DNA of 64,000 nucleotides from Desulfomarina profundi (GCF_019703855.1 NZ_AP024086.1:2314501-2378500); one strand, 5' to 3'; numbered from the stretch's first letter, positions 1-8,817 are shown. A program made the numbers and translations. Notes: generated from the sequence alone by a model not told the origin.

Positions 1-1
1 G

Positions 2-1120
2 ACAAAGAATGAAGTACCTTTTACTTCTGTCTGTATCGAAAATCCGCAGACTGTATTTTTACAGGATATGAGCAGAATAATTGAAAAAGCTACTGCGGAA
101 AAACCTGAAAATCGATATCAGACCATCCATGAGCTGCGAAATGATATTAAACAGGCCCTTGCAGAGAATGTTGGAGACGTAATAAATATATCACCCAAAA
201 GTGAGATAACAGCCAGCCCTGGAAAAATGGTTACAGACAGACAGATAAAGCTGTTTGGCCTGGGAATTGTTATTGTGATAATTCTGGTTATAGCGGTTGA
301 TCTCTATGATTTTTTCTATAAAACTGAGTCGCCTGTCAGCGTGGAAGAAAAAACGTATGCAGGAATAACTGAAAAACCGATTGCAAAACACGTCATTACC
401 GTTGCCAAAGGTGGCAAGCTGGAAAAAACAATACATGGCAAAGATGGCAGCACCCTGCTTCTTACCGGAGATCTTCGGGATACAAAAGAGGGGCGATTCC
501 TCTTCTACATGGATGACAGAAAGATAACAAATTTTCTCTTTTTAGAATTTCTTCACAATGTCGAAAGCCAGGTTGTCGTGAAAAACGGCATTGTTCGGCA
601 TGGCAATAAAATTGTCATTTATATCGGCGACGGCTCCGCTCCTGAAGATTCAATTCTTTTTGAGCACAATACTTTTCATCTGAAAAATCAAGATTTGGGG
701 AGTAAACCTGTTCTGCGTGTTACATATCACGGTGCACAGATGTATGCAAAACAATACGGCAAGGAGCTTCTAACCGATAAAGAGTGGCTGTTCGGATATC
801 GATATCACCTGGTAAATACTCTGTTGGCGGAGTCTGTAAAACCTGTGAGCTGGGATCAGATGGAAAACAATATGATGTTTAACAGTAACCCCTCTGTGAA
901 AACCGTACTGGATGGCATGGGACAAAAGCTCAAGGAATGGATTACTATGACTGGCTCCACGACGGACAGCGCAAACCTCTCCCCGACTGCTGATAGACCT
1001 GTTTCAGGGGTTATGGATGCCAGCAGAGCCCATAATGATGGAAAGCCGATAATGCGTTTTCCCTGGGAAGGGTTTGAAGATGTCGGGTTTCGCACCAAAA
1101 TTCCTGTAGTCAGGAAATAA
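2..1120 (+). CDS. Ser/Thr protein kinase, C-terminal part, with FGE-sulfatase-like domain (5' end outside window)
   Basis: The open frame runs in from the left edge; the first in-window ATG at 68 is internal. Counting from that ATG, residues 1-32 match the end of a PknB-type kinase domain (IIEKATAEKPENRYQTIHEL, the conserved Arg helix). A single membrane helix lies at about 61-84. The extracytoplasmic part (about 218-346) resembles a degenerate formylglycine-generating-enzyme (SUMF1) fold: GKELLTDKEW stands for the usual G-K-R-L-P-T-E-A-E-W, and it ends in VGFR. No catalytic Cys pair is obvious, so this domain is more likely a binding or sensor module than an oxidase. The PP2C gene follows 50 bp downstream, a normal kinase/phosphatase pairing. 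The kinase tail and membrane helix are clear; the FGE-like call rests on motif resemblance. Confidence 0.8.
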   Translation, partial: TKNEVPFTSVCIENPQTVFLQDMSRIIEKATAEKPENRYQTIHELRNDIKQALAENVGDVINISPKSEITASPGKMVTDRQIKLFGLGIVIVIILVIAVDLYDFFYKTESPVSVEEKTYAGITEKPIAKHVITVAKGGKLEKTIHGKDGSTLLLTGDLRDTKEGRFLFYMDDRKITNFLFLEFLHNVESQVVVKNGIVRHGNKIVIYIGDGSAPEDSILFEHNTFHLKNQDLGSKPVLRVTYHGAQMYAKQYGKELLTDKEWLFGYRYHLVNTLLAESVKPVSWDQMENNMMFNSNPSVKTVLDGMGQKLKEWITMTGSTTDSANLSPTADRPVSGVMDASRAHNDGKPIMRFPWEGFEDVGFRTKIPVVRK

Positions 1121-1170
1121 TCTGTTATCACAATATTCATACCTGAACACTCTTCAATGAATTAATACAA

Positions 1171-1887
1171 ATGAGAAAACCCCTTGCCAGTGGAATATCA
1201 CGTACCGGGATAAATCGCCCGAAGAATGATGACCGTTTTATCACGATCGATCTTGACGAAAACTACCTCCTCCTTGCCGTGTGTGATGGACTGGGAGGAC
1301 ACCCCGATGGTGATATTGCCGCCGAAGATATAATAGGCTGCCTGAAGAGAATGAAATTTGACAGGATTGAAAATGCCACTCCTCTGTCCGATGCCATACA
1401 TCAGGCTGATTTGATAATTAGAAAAAAAATAACAGCCGCTCCTGATCTGGAAGGGATGGGTGCAACGGTAACTGCTGCTGTTATTGGGCCCAAAAGAGTA
1501 TACTGGGCTCACATCGGGGACAGCCGGATGTACCTCATGAGAAATAACATTATACGGCAGGTCACACGAGACCACACTTTTTTACAGGATCTGATTGACT
1601 GGGGAGATGTCCCGTTGGAAACGGCATCAAAACATCCCATGAGTCACGTCCTGGATCAATGTGTAGGCTGTATTGACAATGGTATCGACAGCGGTGATTT
1701 TGAGAGAGCGGACGGCGATATCCTCATTCTCTGCACAGATGGCCTGCATGGTGTTGTTTCAGAAGAGCAGATGGCGGAAATAATACTGTCATCAAAACAA
1801 CTTTCCCGTTGTAGTGCAGGACTGTTTGAAGCAGCTGTACATGGCGGGAGCCTCGATGATATAACAATTGTGCTTGCCTCTTCTTAA
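1171..1887 (+). CDS. PP2C-family Ser/Thr protein phosphatase
   Basis: A 238-residue soluble protein with the PP2C metal-binding motifs in order: an N-terminal R-x-x-N-D-D segment (NRPKNDDRF), VCDGLGGH, GMGATVTAA, WAHIGDSRMYL, TRDHT and the late DGLHGVVS and DDITIVL blocks. It covers a whole stand-alone bacterial PP2C domain (usually 230-260 residues), with no membrane segment. By family it hydrolyses phospho-Ser/Thr using two metal ions. Its place directly behind the membrane kinase suggests that it reverses that kinase's phosphorylations and that the two are co-transcribed. The ATG at 1171 gives the conserved N-terminus, although no strong ribosome-binding site precedes it. Confidence 0.93.
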   Translation: MRKPLASGISRTGINRPKNDDRFITIDLDENYLLLAVCDGLGGHPDGDIAAEDIIGCLKRMKFDRIENATPLSDAIHQADLIIRKKITAAPDLEGMGATVTAAVIGPKRVYWAHIGDSRMYLMRNNIIRQVTRDHTFLQDLIDWGDVPLETASKHPMSHVLDQCVGCIDNGIDSGDFERADGDILILCTDGLHGVVSEEQMAEIILSSKQLSRCSAGLFEAAVHGGSLDDITIVLASS

Positions 1888-1987
1888 AAGGGCTGTGAAC
1901 TGGAATCCAACACCCCACAGACAGGCACCTTCAAGGGCACAAGTGTCTTGTTGCATGCGGGGTATCGGACAGAAAAGAAGATATCGC

Positions 1988-2488
1988 TTATTTTGTCTGC
2001 AGGTTCTCCATTTTGCTTATCATTTGTGAACGAATATCGAGCATCTGTTTTTCTATTTCAGCCAGATCTTTTGGATCAGTATTGGGGTTACGCATTGCTT
2101 CCCTGTAAGCAAAGCGAAGATCAATCATTTTCTGTCGCAATTCAGCAGTGGCATCCATAAATGACTGCTGCTGATTCGGGGTCATCTGATTCATCATCGC
2201 ACCACCCATCATGCCGTTGCAGCCCATGTTGTTCCAGTTACCCTGGCCCATCATGTTGCCACCCATCATACCACCACCCATCATGCCACGTCCCATCATT
2301 CCGCCGCCCTGCATACCTTGACCCATCATACCGCCACCCATCATGCCGTTACCCTGCATACCTTGGCCCATCATGTTACTGTTCATTTGTTGCTGTGAAG
2401 TGTTTGTATTATGAGCAAACACCGGGACTGCAAAAAGTCCGAGAACCAGAATTGAGATGATTGCAGTTTTTTTCATTTCCTTTTTCAT
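1988..2488 (-). CDS. Met-rich periplasmic protein, ZraP/CpxP-like
   Basis: A 166-residue exported protein. A signal peptide (about residues 1-25, cleavage near VFAH) is followed by a low-complexity tract of about 80 residues built from GMMGGGMMGQ-like units. The C-terminal helical part (about 105-160) resembles periplasmic metal-binding chaperones of the ZraP/CpxP/Spy type (QQSFMDATAELRQKMIDLR, then EIEKQMLDIRSQM). The repeated Met pairs could bind Cu(I) or another soft metal; that is inference. The start at 2488 has a good ribosome-binding site (CAGGAGA). It is the second gene after the SHOCT gene on the same strand, 154 bp away. The repeat also leaves an open frame on the opposite strand, which is not a gene. 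Confidence 0.82.
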   Translation of the reverse strand: MKKEMKKTAIISILVLGLFAVPVFAHNTNTSQQQMNSNMMGQGMQGNGMMGGGMMGQGMQGGGMMGRGMMGGGMMGGNMMGQGNWNNMGCNGMMGGAMMNQMTPNQQQSFMDATAELRQKMIDLRFAYREAMRNPNTDPKDLAEIEKQMLDIRSQMISKMENLQTK

Positions 2489-2615
2489 TGTATTCTCCTG
2501 TTGTTTCCCCTTGCGGGATGTATTGTAGCAGACGCCTGCCTGCGTTTTTAGAATATGTCTGTATTATTGTATTTATAAGTTTCGTTTGGCCGAAGAAATA
2601 TGTGGCTATACTCTA

Positions 2616-2632
2616 TGTCCAGAATCTGGACA
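2616..2632. promoter_or_regulatory. 17-bp palindrome between the SHOCT and Met-rich genes
   Basis: TGTCCAGAATCTGGACA is a near-perfect palindrome of two TGTCCAG half sites. A related copy, TGTCCAGTTTTTAGACA, lies at 3105-3121 upstream of the sigma-54-type promoter of the same gene pair. Two related sites around one operon suggest binding of a dimeric regulator. The regulator is unknown; a ZraR-like activator would fit the ZraP-like product. Confidence 0.5.
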
Positions 2633-2642
2633 GGGTGAATGG

Positions 2643-2906
2643 CTAACGAATTTCAACTTTCATCCTGTTGTATTCGTCTTCACTTATCTCACCCTGTGCA
2701 TACCGTTCTTTCAATCTTTCAAGTCGGGATACGTTTTTACTTGATTTGTCGGAAAAAACTGCTCTAAAAATTTTGACCGCCAGATAGATAAGCAACGCCC
2801 AGAAAAGAAGTGTGACTATCCAGCCAATAGGACCTGGAAAAAAGGCTCCGGGGCCACACAACCAGTTTCCATTGTAACCAAAACCCGAATATCCTGAATG
2901 CATCAT
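2643..2906 (-). CDS. small SHOCT-domain membrane protein
   Basis: An 87-residue protein. The start is set at the ATG at 2906, because AAGGAG lies 6 nt upstream of it; a TTG at 2921 would include that ribosome-binding site in the coding region. After a Gly/Tyr-rich N-terminus there is one membrane helix (PIGWIVTLLFWALLIYLAVK), a short linker and a C-terminal SHOCT motif (RLERLKERYAQGEISEDEY). SHOCT motifs are short helical oligomerisation segments common in small membrane proteins. It is the first gene after the sigma-54-type promoter at 2949-2965 and precedes the Met-rich gene, which suggests an envelope-stress or metal-response pair. No specific function is known. Confidence 0.85.
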   Translation of the reverse strand: MMHSGYSGFGYNGNWLCGPGAFFPGPIGWIVTLLFWALLIYLAVKIFRAVFSDKSSKNVSRLERLKERYAQGEISEDEYNRMKVEIR

Positions 2907-2948
2907 TTTTTTCTCCTTCAAAAAAATAGTTAGTTGTCATCGCAATTA

Positions 2949-2965
2949 AAGCAAAAGAGATGCCA
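2949..2965 (-). promoter_or_regulatory. predicted sigma-54 promoter of the SHOCT/Met-rich pair
   Basis: Read on the minus strand, TGGCATCTCTTTTGCTT matches the -24/-12 consensus TGGCAC-N5-TTGC, with the required 10 nt between GG and GC. It lies about 45 bp upstream of the SHOCT start. E. coli zraP is transcribed by sigma-54 under ZraR, so the match fits the ZraP-like product. A palindrome about 150 bp further upstream is in the usual place for an activator site. Confidence 0.7.
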
Positions 2966-3104
2966 TAATGACAAAATATTTATAACTACCACACAAGACA
3001 CTGTAACTACATTAATTATTCAAAAAAGAATAACTCCAAGCCCATGTGTTGTTTGTATATCGTCTCGTTTAAAGACAGGGCAGAAGAAGGTATTGACGCA
3101 CAAT

Positions 3105-3121
3105 TGTCCAGTTTTTAGACA
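3105..3121. promoter_or_regulatory. candidate upstream activator site (palindrome)
   Basis: TGTCCAGTTTTTAGACA shares the outer TGTC/GACA arms and the spacing of the palindrome at 2616-2632. It lies about 140-155 bp upstream of the -24/-12 element, where sigma-54 activators typically bind. The rest of 2966-3331 is AT-rich and shows no gene; the ribosome-binding site for the next gene (GGAG) is at its right edge. Confidence 0.45.
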
Positions 3122-3331
3122 GGTACATTTCCAGGCTCATAAGTATCAAACTGAGTTTCAGACGTAAACAGGGAAGCAAAATCATTAAACTGCCACAAAT
3201 TGAGGAATTATACTGTTTATTGTGAATAGGGAAGTATTTCACCTTGTTCTTTACAAGGCTTGTTGCCATAATAACAGAATGACCTGTTGGAAGAAGAAAT
3301 CAATAACGCGGTCTGATTATGGAGAATAACA

Positions 3332-4393
3332 ATGAAGTTGATTTTCATAGGAATCATCTGGCTTGGAATTACCGCCTGGCAGGGTACTGTTTTCGGCGAA
3401 GGTTGTGGAGGATGTGGAACCTGCACTGACAGTACCGGTTGTTCAGTAAACGGCGGGAAATATAATACATTCTGTACAAGTGGCCATAAGAAGGAGTTGA
3501 AAAAACTCTTGCAGGAACTGTACGAAATATCCCTTCAAACCGGGAGAAGAACAGGGGATAGATCAGAAGTACGTAGAAAATATCGCATAGCAAGAAAATT
3601 ACGCAAATTTGATGATTGCTGTGCCCGGGAGGCTCTCCGGAAACTTATAAAGGAAAATTCATGTGAAGATCTGGGTGAAGGAGAAGTATTTTGTGTGAAA
3701 TGGGGAGCAGAGTTGAGCCTGTTCGAGGTTGAGTCGAAAAAGGATCTAAAAAAACTAACTCCCGATGCCTCAATTGCTGACCAGGTGACAATAATAAAAA
3801 AATATGGACGTCATCCCCATAAAAATGAATTTGCCAGTCACGAAGTAAAAAAATACCTGGTTCAGCAGATGGAAAAGGATCCAGATTTTTATGTACCTTT
3901 CCTGGTTGAATATTTTCCCCATTGCCATGAGCTTTCTGAAATTGCGGAAGAATACCCGGATTCTTTTGATATCGGTTTGAAAAGATCGTTTTATTCACCG
4001 GATCCCACGGTAGTCTGGAATACTATATATTTGGCCAGAAAGACCGGCAGGGTTCGATTCCTGAAAACCGTATATGGAGTTGCATTTGAGGAAATCGGCC
4101 CTCTTGATTATTCAAAAACTGACGACATTGAAGAAATTCAAAATGCGGCAATCGGTTTTTTCAGAATGTTTGAAAAAAACGCAGTTCCCTATTATCGCGC
4201 TATTCTTTATTCACAATACGAAAGTAAAAAGGAATATGTTATCAGTGGCATCAAGGATTCTGGTAACAACGAAATAATGACCATGTTGAAAGAGTTTTCC
4301 TCCTACCTGGCATCGAATCCGGAAAAAGCAGGTGGCTTACTGGCGAGTCGTGTTCAGAAAAAAATAGCCGAAATGGAGGGTGTTCAGCGATGA
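3332..4393 (+). CDS. Cys-rich exported protein of unknown function
   Basis: I do not recognise this family. The 353-residue protein has a signal peptide (about 1-22, cleavage near VFGEG) followed at once by a dense Cys/Gly segment (GCGGCGTCTDSTGC) and further cysteines near positions 47, 97-98, 110 and 121. The remaining two thirds is charged and helical, resembling HEAT- or TPR-like folding without a clear repeat. The ATG at 3332 follows TATGGAGAATAACA. The stop overlaps the start of the M14 peptidase gene by 4 bp, so the two were translated together and may have worked together outside the cytoplasm, for example as peptidase plus partner. That pairing is inference. Confidence 0.72.
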   Translation: MKLIFIGIIWLGITAWQGTVFGEGCGGCGTCTDSTGCSVNGGKYNTFCTSGHKKELKKLLQELYEISLQTGRRTGDRSEVRRKYRIARKLRKFDDCCAREALRKLIKENSCEDLGEGEVFCVKWGAELSLFEVESKKDLKKLTPDASIADQVTIIKKYGRHPHKNEFASHEVKKYLVQQMEKDPDFYVPFLVEYFPHCHELSEIAEEYPDSFDIGLKRSFYSPDPTVVWNTIYLARKTGRVRFLKTVYGVAFEEIGPLDYSKTDDIEEIQNAAIGFFRMFEKNAVPYYRAILYSQYESKKEYVISGIKDSGNNEIMTMLKEFSSYLASNPEKAGGLLASRVQKKIAEMEGVQR

Positions 4394-5210
4394 AACAGAC
4401 ATTCTTCATCTGGATAATGCTTTGTGTCACTGTATCCAGCGCCTTTGCCGGATATTGTGTCAATGCAAAAAGAGGTGTGAAGAGTAGTGCAATGATCAGG
4501 AACTATCTCCAGGATCTTGCAGATAATTCATCCGGTTTTGCTGTAACAGGTGTTGCAGGAGGAGGAAAAAACAGCAAAACCACTGATGGCAAAGAAATAG
4601 CTGCTCTCCTGATAGGCAGAGAAGCTTCCTGGGACAACGGAAATAAACCGACAGTCATTATTACCGGAGCAATCCACGGAAACGAGTGGGCAACACCGGA
4701 GGTGTGTTTAGGTATCGCCGAGTACCTGCTGCTCAATAAGGATAACGATGCTCCCGCAGAGGATGACAAAGGTGCCTTGATAAATGAAGGTTCAGCAGAC
4801 GTTGATAAAAATGGCACTGGAGAGGTTATCCTGCCACACATAACTACAGTTAAAAAACTCCTCGAGACCATACAGGTGATCATCATTCCCGTACTGAACC
4901 CGGACGGTTATGATTACAGTCAGACCGAGAATGGTAAGATGTCTTATTTTGGTTCGGGATGGCGACCAAATCGCAGTAAGTTAAGCAGCAGGGAGACTGG
5001 AGAAACCTGTTTCAGACAGAATGGTACTGCATACCAGGCACCGCCAGAAGATGCCGAGCACTGTTTTCTTGCAGACTATGATGATACTGCGGAAGGTGGT
5101 GATATCGAAGAAGAGCAGCTGGTTGTCTGTGAAAATATAGAAAAAACCAGTGTCAGTCTTTTTCAGCCATCTCTTCAAGTCGCCTCCGGGGAGATGGTTG
5201 ATGCTATCTA

Positions 5211-6848
5211 TAGAGTATCCTCAAAAAGTCATCTGTTTGGCACAAGGATCGTACTCCAGCGCATAACCTGAAATACAAAAACGGATAATGCTTCGGCCAG
5301 CAAGTTGGCAAATAGGTCTTGTTGGACCTTTTTTGATACACCTGTTAGCAGAGCACAGCAAAACCTGAGCAGAACCATCAGGTTCATCACCAGGAAAATG
5401 CTATTAATCCATGCTTCTGATGTTTTCAGTGTTCTGGCACGGATATAGTTGAGCCGATAGCCATTTTTACCTTGGCCAAACTTGCCCTCTATCGGAATTC
5501 GATCAAGGGCATCTTGTCTTCGTTGCAGTTTCTCCTGCTTGAGTTGCTCTGCATTCCCTGCTGTTTGTCTCTTGGGACGACCAAGAGGTTTACCGCCAAA
5601 CCGGATATTGTTTTGCTTCATGTATTTCCGATTAGCTCTGGTGCCATAGATGCCATCGGCAAGAACAACTTCCGGGAAACACCCATATCGCCTTTTGTAC
5701 GCTTCAATCTGCGTGATCAAGTCAGTACTTTCATTAAAGGCATCCCATCCGAAATGGTCGACCAGGGCAATACCATCAACCATGCTGACACTCAGTTTCG
5801 AGCCGAACTCTACCTTATGGCTTGCTTTGCCGCGAACAATAGGACGAACATGCGGCTGAGAAATACTAACGATGCGGTCATCACAACGTCGTTTCTTCTC
5901 TTTGTACATCCTGTACTGCTGTCCATACAAATGGTGGATGATCCAATACTGCCGCTGCCGGTTATGGTGCAGCGGGAAGGACCTGCCACCGATCATGTCG
6001 AGCAGCATCTCTATATGTCGAAAGTTTCTGCGCAAATACTGCAACTGCTCCCTGGTAGCTTTCCGGCGCAGCTTGCCGCCTGGATTTCGTTTCTTTGAAA
6101 TTGCCAGGTATCGTTTTCGTGCCTGTTGACGGTATGTTCTCGGTTTCTTGGTCAAAGAGCTGATAGCGTAAAGCTCATCTATCAGTTGTTCAGATATCTC
6201 TCTTGCCTCATTCAGCAGACTGATGTCTGTGGGATAACGAATGGCCTGCTCAGCAACAGTCGCATCAACCACCATTTTGCCATGGTTCTCAGGATCATCA
6301 GAGCCTGGTAATTTCGATGTTTTCCGGTGCCTTTTTTTCTCAATACTGCTGAGAATGGTCTCTTCAAAAGATAAAAAAACTTTTCTGCCCATCCTTTTTC
6401 GGATCTCGACAAACAAACTTGCGGTGAAGGGAGGTTCGTCCTTGTATGAGGACAAACCTACAAAATATTGCAGATACGGATTCTCCTGGATCTGCAACAC
6501 TGTTTCCTCATCACTCAAGTTCAGCTTGTGCTTTATAATCACTGCTCCAATCACAAGACGGGCGTCCTTGCCAGGACGTCCTTGAGTAGAGCTCATGCTC
6601 TTGTAATAGCCGGATGCGAGTTCATCCCAGGGAATCGCAAGGCTCCATTTGACCCAGCGATTTTCAGGATTAAGTTTGCCGCCAAAGGGAAGGCTGAAAC
6701 CTTCCAAGCCCAGTTGCCGCGTGCTTTTGTATCGAATCATGTGCAAGCCTTTTAGTGTAGTTTACCGCATAAGCTTACACATTATACCATTATTTCACCA
6801 CATTTAGTTCATAATAACAACGTGTTGAGACTTTTTAAGGGCAATCTA
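5211..6848 (-). mobile_element. insertion sequence copy 1 (IS5/IS1182-like), 1,638 bp
   Basis: The ends were found by comparison with the second copy at 10481-12118, which matches it to the same last base on both sides. Terminal inverted repeats of about 20 bp are imperfect (16 of 20): TAGAGTATCCTCAAAAAGTC at one end and TAGATTGCCCTTAAAAAGTC at the other. TCTA flanks both sides and completes the broken M14 reading frame, so it is the target duplication. One transposase gene fills the element. Confidence 0.93.
5229..6740 (-). CDS. IS5/IS1182-like transposase, copy 1
   Basis: A 503-residue DDE transposase from the ATG at 6740. The N-terminal region resembles the DUF772 domain (DEETVLQIQENPYLQYFVGL, then FVEIRKRMG). 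The DDE part includes VVDATVAEQAIRYPTD, VVLADGIYGTRANRKY and, near the C-terminus, a run typical of these enzymes (PIEGKFGQGKNGYRL). An in-frame TTG 6 nt upstream gives 505 residues but is less likely. The protein is identical along its full length to the copy at 10589-12100, so both copies are probably active or very recently moved. Family placement is by motif; IS5 versus IS1182 was not resolved. Confidence 0.93.
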   Translation of the reverse strand: MIRYKSTRQLGLEGFSLPFGGKLNPENRWVKWSLAIPWDELASGYYKSMSSTQGRPGKDARLVIGAVIIKHKLNLSDEETVLQIQENPYLQYFVGLSSYKDEPPFTASLFVEIRKRMGRKVFLSFEETILSSIEKKRHRKTSKLPGSDDPENHGKMVVDATVAEQAIRYPTDISLLNEAREISEQLIDELYAISSLTKKPRTYRQQARKRYLAISKKRNPGGKLRRKATREQLQYLRRNFRHIEMLLDMIGGRSFPLHHNRQRQYWIIHHLYGQQYRMYKEKKRRCDDRIVSISQPHVRPIVRGKASHKVEFGSKLSVSMVDGIALVDHFGWDAFNESTDLITQIEAYKRRYGCFPEVVLADGIYGTRANRKYMKQNNIRFGGKPLGRPKRQTAGNAEQLKQEKLQRRQDALDRIPIEGKFGQGKNGYRLNYIRARTLKTSEAWINSIFLVMNLMVLLRFCCALLTGVSKKVQQDLFANLLAEALSVFVFQVMRWSTILVPNR

Positions 6849-7602
6849 TCTACAATGCATCCAATCCGAAACGGGTTTTTTGCAGCTCAGGCAAAAGGCG
6901 GGTCTGGAAAGATGAGTGGTCAACAGATGATGGTGATACCATTGCACTTTCAAAGGCCAGGTCAGAGGGTTATCTGCAGGATGCTTTTGGTGTCGATATC
7001 AATAGAAATTTTCAGTATAAATGGGATGTTTTCCGAGACCAGAAACACCTGTTCATCAGAAGCCGGTCACCATCTTCGAGAATTTACCGAGGTTCAGGAA
7101 AACTGTCTGAAAAAGAAACAGGAGCAATGGAACAACTGGTTTCTCAGAAAAATGTGGTGGCTCTTATCGATTACCACTCCGGTTCGACTCAGGTCCTTTA
7201 CCCTTATGCCTATTCAACCAAGGTGCGAGTAGCTGAAAATATTCTTGGTGGCTCGAATGATTATGCTGTTTTCCGACAGGTTTCTGAAAAAATTGCTTCT
7301 CTATTGAATCGACATGACAGGGGAGATGAAACAATTGTCAATTATACGGCCGCTCAAAATTACAATGATACCAGCGTGGGAAGTGGAGTAGCCCGGGATT
7401 GCTACTACCAGACCGAAGGCATTGCAGCAATTAATATTGAAGTTCATGACAAACAGTTTACCTATAATGCCGCGGATTTTATCAAAGTTGTCCCGAAAAT
7501 TTGTAAGATAAATGTGCCGGGTGCAATATGGTTTCTTTTCTGGGCAGCTGAGCTTCCCCCCGTCAGGAATACCTGGAAATAATGGCCCTCCTGCAAAAAA
7601 GA

Positions 7603-7634
7603 AGGAGGTTACGCCACAAAATGACGTAACTCCT
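7603..7634 (-). terminator. hairpin terminator beyond the tRNA-Phe fragment
   Basis: AGGAGGTTACG and CGTAACTCCT pair around an 11-nt loop; on the minus strand the hairpin is followed by TCTTTTTT. It sits just beyond the 3' end of the partial tRNA-Phe copy, in the same place as the different hairpin beyond the intact tRNA. It would originally have ended transcription of tRNA-Phe before the island entered. Confidence 0.65.
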
Positions 7635-7641
7635 AAAATCT

Positions 7642-7690
7642 CAAATTGTGCCGAGACCAGGAATCAAACCAGGGACACACGGATTTTCAG
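7642..7690 (-). repeat. 3' half of tRNA-Phe, predicted attachment-site copy
   Basis: 46 of 49 bases match 12224-12272. The match covers the tRNA from C32 in the anticodon loop through the T arm, acceptor strand and CCA, plus 4 bp beyond, and stops abruptly at the anticodon loop. This is the usual core left when an integrative element enters a tRNA gene. The three substitutions fit loss of selection on the displaced copy. Downstream, 7691-7891 has no recognisable gene. Confidence 0.8.
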
Positions 7691-7891
7691 GAATAACCTC
7701 TACGTCTTCGCAACCTCATCAATTGCAGTAACTTAGTGAATTTATAATAAATAAAAATTCTAATTTTTTTTGTTTTCATTCATTTTTGCAGGTTTTGGAA
7801 CCTTTTTCTCACACAAATCCGTACACAGACAAGATAAGATAACCGCCAAGCAGATGCGTTTTAAAAAGGTATTATTCTTGACAAAAAGTAA

Positions 7892-8550
7892 CTACTCACC
7901 CCCATCATTCACCCTGGGGGAAATTTGTCCTGCCAGAGCAATCTGAATAGCAACAAGCAGATTAACTCCATCGGCAGCCATAGTTTGCAGATAGCTTGAG
8001 ATCCTGCAATATGCATGAGCATATTGTTGCTTTCGAAAACAGCCTGATACTTTCTGTTTCACTTTTGCCATACGAAGATCCCTTTCGGCTCGGTTATTCG
8101 TGAACGGTACATGTCTCTCTTTTGCAAAAAGCAGTACTGCAGTTTCGTATTTCTGCAACCTCTCCAATAAATTATGAGCATCCGATTTGGCGATCTTTCC
8201 CCGTTGGTTTTTGGGTTTCGGCGGAATCTCCGGTAATTCCTTGCATCCTCGGGTCAGATTATTACGATAACGTTTTTGCAGATTGGCGTACTCCTTTTCA
8301 GTAAGACATTTATCTTCCCGCTTCGACACGATATGACACGTCTCCGATAGCAACTTCTTTATATTACGAGCCCACCGATACTGATTTGAGTCGACAACGA
8401 ACGTAAGTTCCCGTAAAAGGTGAGATCCGCAAAGACCGTGACCACAATGTTCGTACGACAAGTATGATGCCCAGCAATCATGGATTATCACCCCACCATA
8501 TCGGGGGATGATGTTTACCTCCTCAATGGCCCAGAGGTCATGCTTTTGTC
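7892..8550 (-). pseudogene. IS66-family transposase, C-terminal fragment
   Basis: The open frame matches the C-terminal catalytic half of IS66 transposases: IIPRYGGVIIHDCWASY, CGSHLLRELTF, then NNRAERDLRMAKVKQKVSGC and AYCRISSYLQT. The frame begins without a proper start and matches nothing upstream of about 8540, where an IS1634-type fragment on the other strand takes over. It carries less than half of the usual ~500 residues and lacks the N-terminal zinc-finger and leucine-zipper parts, so it is a remnant. Neither companion gene (tnpA, tnpB) is present. Confidence 0.87.
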
Positions 8551-8817
8551 GTGATGCTTGCCTATAGGCTCTACTTAAAGCTAAAGAAAGCCTGGCGCGA
8601 TTTTGATATTACTGTTGAAGAAGGTCTCAAGCAATTATCGACCCATTGTGCTATAGAAAATATTATTAATGGTGAGGTTTCTTTTCTTTCTATTCCAGCA
8701 CCACGCCGGAACATTCATCAACTTTATAGTGCGTTGGGCATTGTTCCACCAACCACGCTACCAAAACAAATGGTAAATGTAGTCACTAGACGAAAATCAC
8801 AGAGCAGGAAAATATAA
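8530..8817 (+). pseudogene. IS1634-family transposase, C-terminal fragment
   Basis: Residues reading RGHAFVVMLAYRLYLKLK, TVEEGLKQLSTHC and IPAPRRNIHQLY match the extreme C-terminus of IS1634-type (IS4-superfamily) transposases. The frame is open leftward only to the junction with the IS66 fragment, and the N-terminal ~450 residues are absent. The right end of the old element may reach about 8900, where a 21-bp sequence also found at 63430 occurs. Confidence 0.78.

Larger units (their letters stand above)
4390..7582 (+). pseudogene. M14 zinc carboxypeptidase interrupted by an insertion sequence
   Basis: The N-terminal half (4390-5210) has a signal peptide and the zinc motif GAIHGNEW (H-x-x-E), then NPDGYDYS. 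The C-terminal half (6853-7582) has DAFGVDINRNF, the third zinc ligand in DYHSGSTQVLYPY, and the segment AAINIEVHD bearing the expected catalytic Glu. The insertion sequence at 5211-6848 separates the halves. Joining 4390-5210 to 6853-7582, which also drops one copy of the duplicated TCTA, gives 1,551 bp: one uninterrupted frame of 516 residues. The insertion is therefore recent and the gene otherwise undamaged. Between NPDGYDYS and INRNF there is an extra, acidic, Cys-containing stretch compared with ordinary M14 enzymes. As it stands only a truncated protein lacking a zinc ligand and the catalytic Glu can be made. Confidence 0.92.

Noticed and set aside
2161-2460. 99-codon plus-strand frame, Ser/His/Pro-rich
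   Set aside because: It is the antisense of the GMMGGG repeats of the Met-rich gene; no ribosome-binding site and no family resemblance.
5472-6098. 208-codon frame opposite the IS transposase (also at 11231-11857)
   Set aside because: A shadow of the transposase coding strand; identical in both IS copies because the IS copies are identical.
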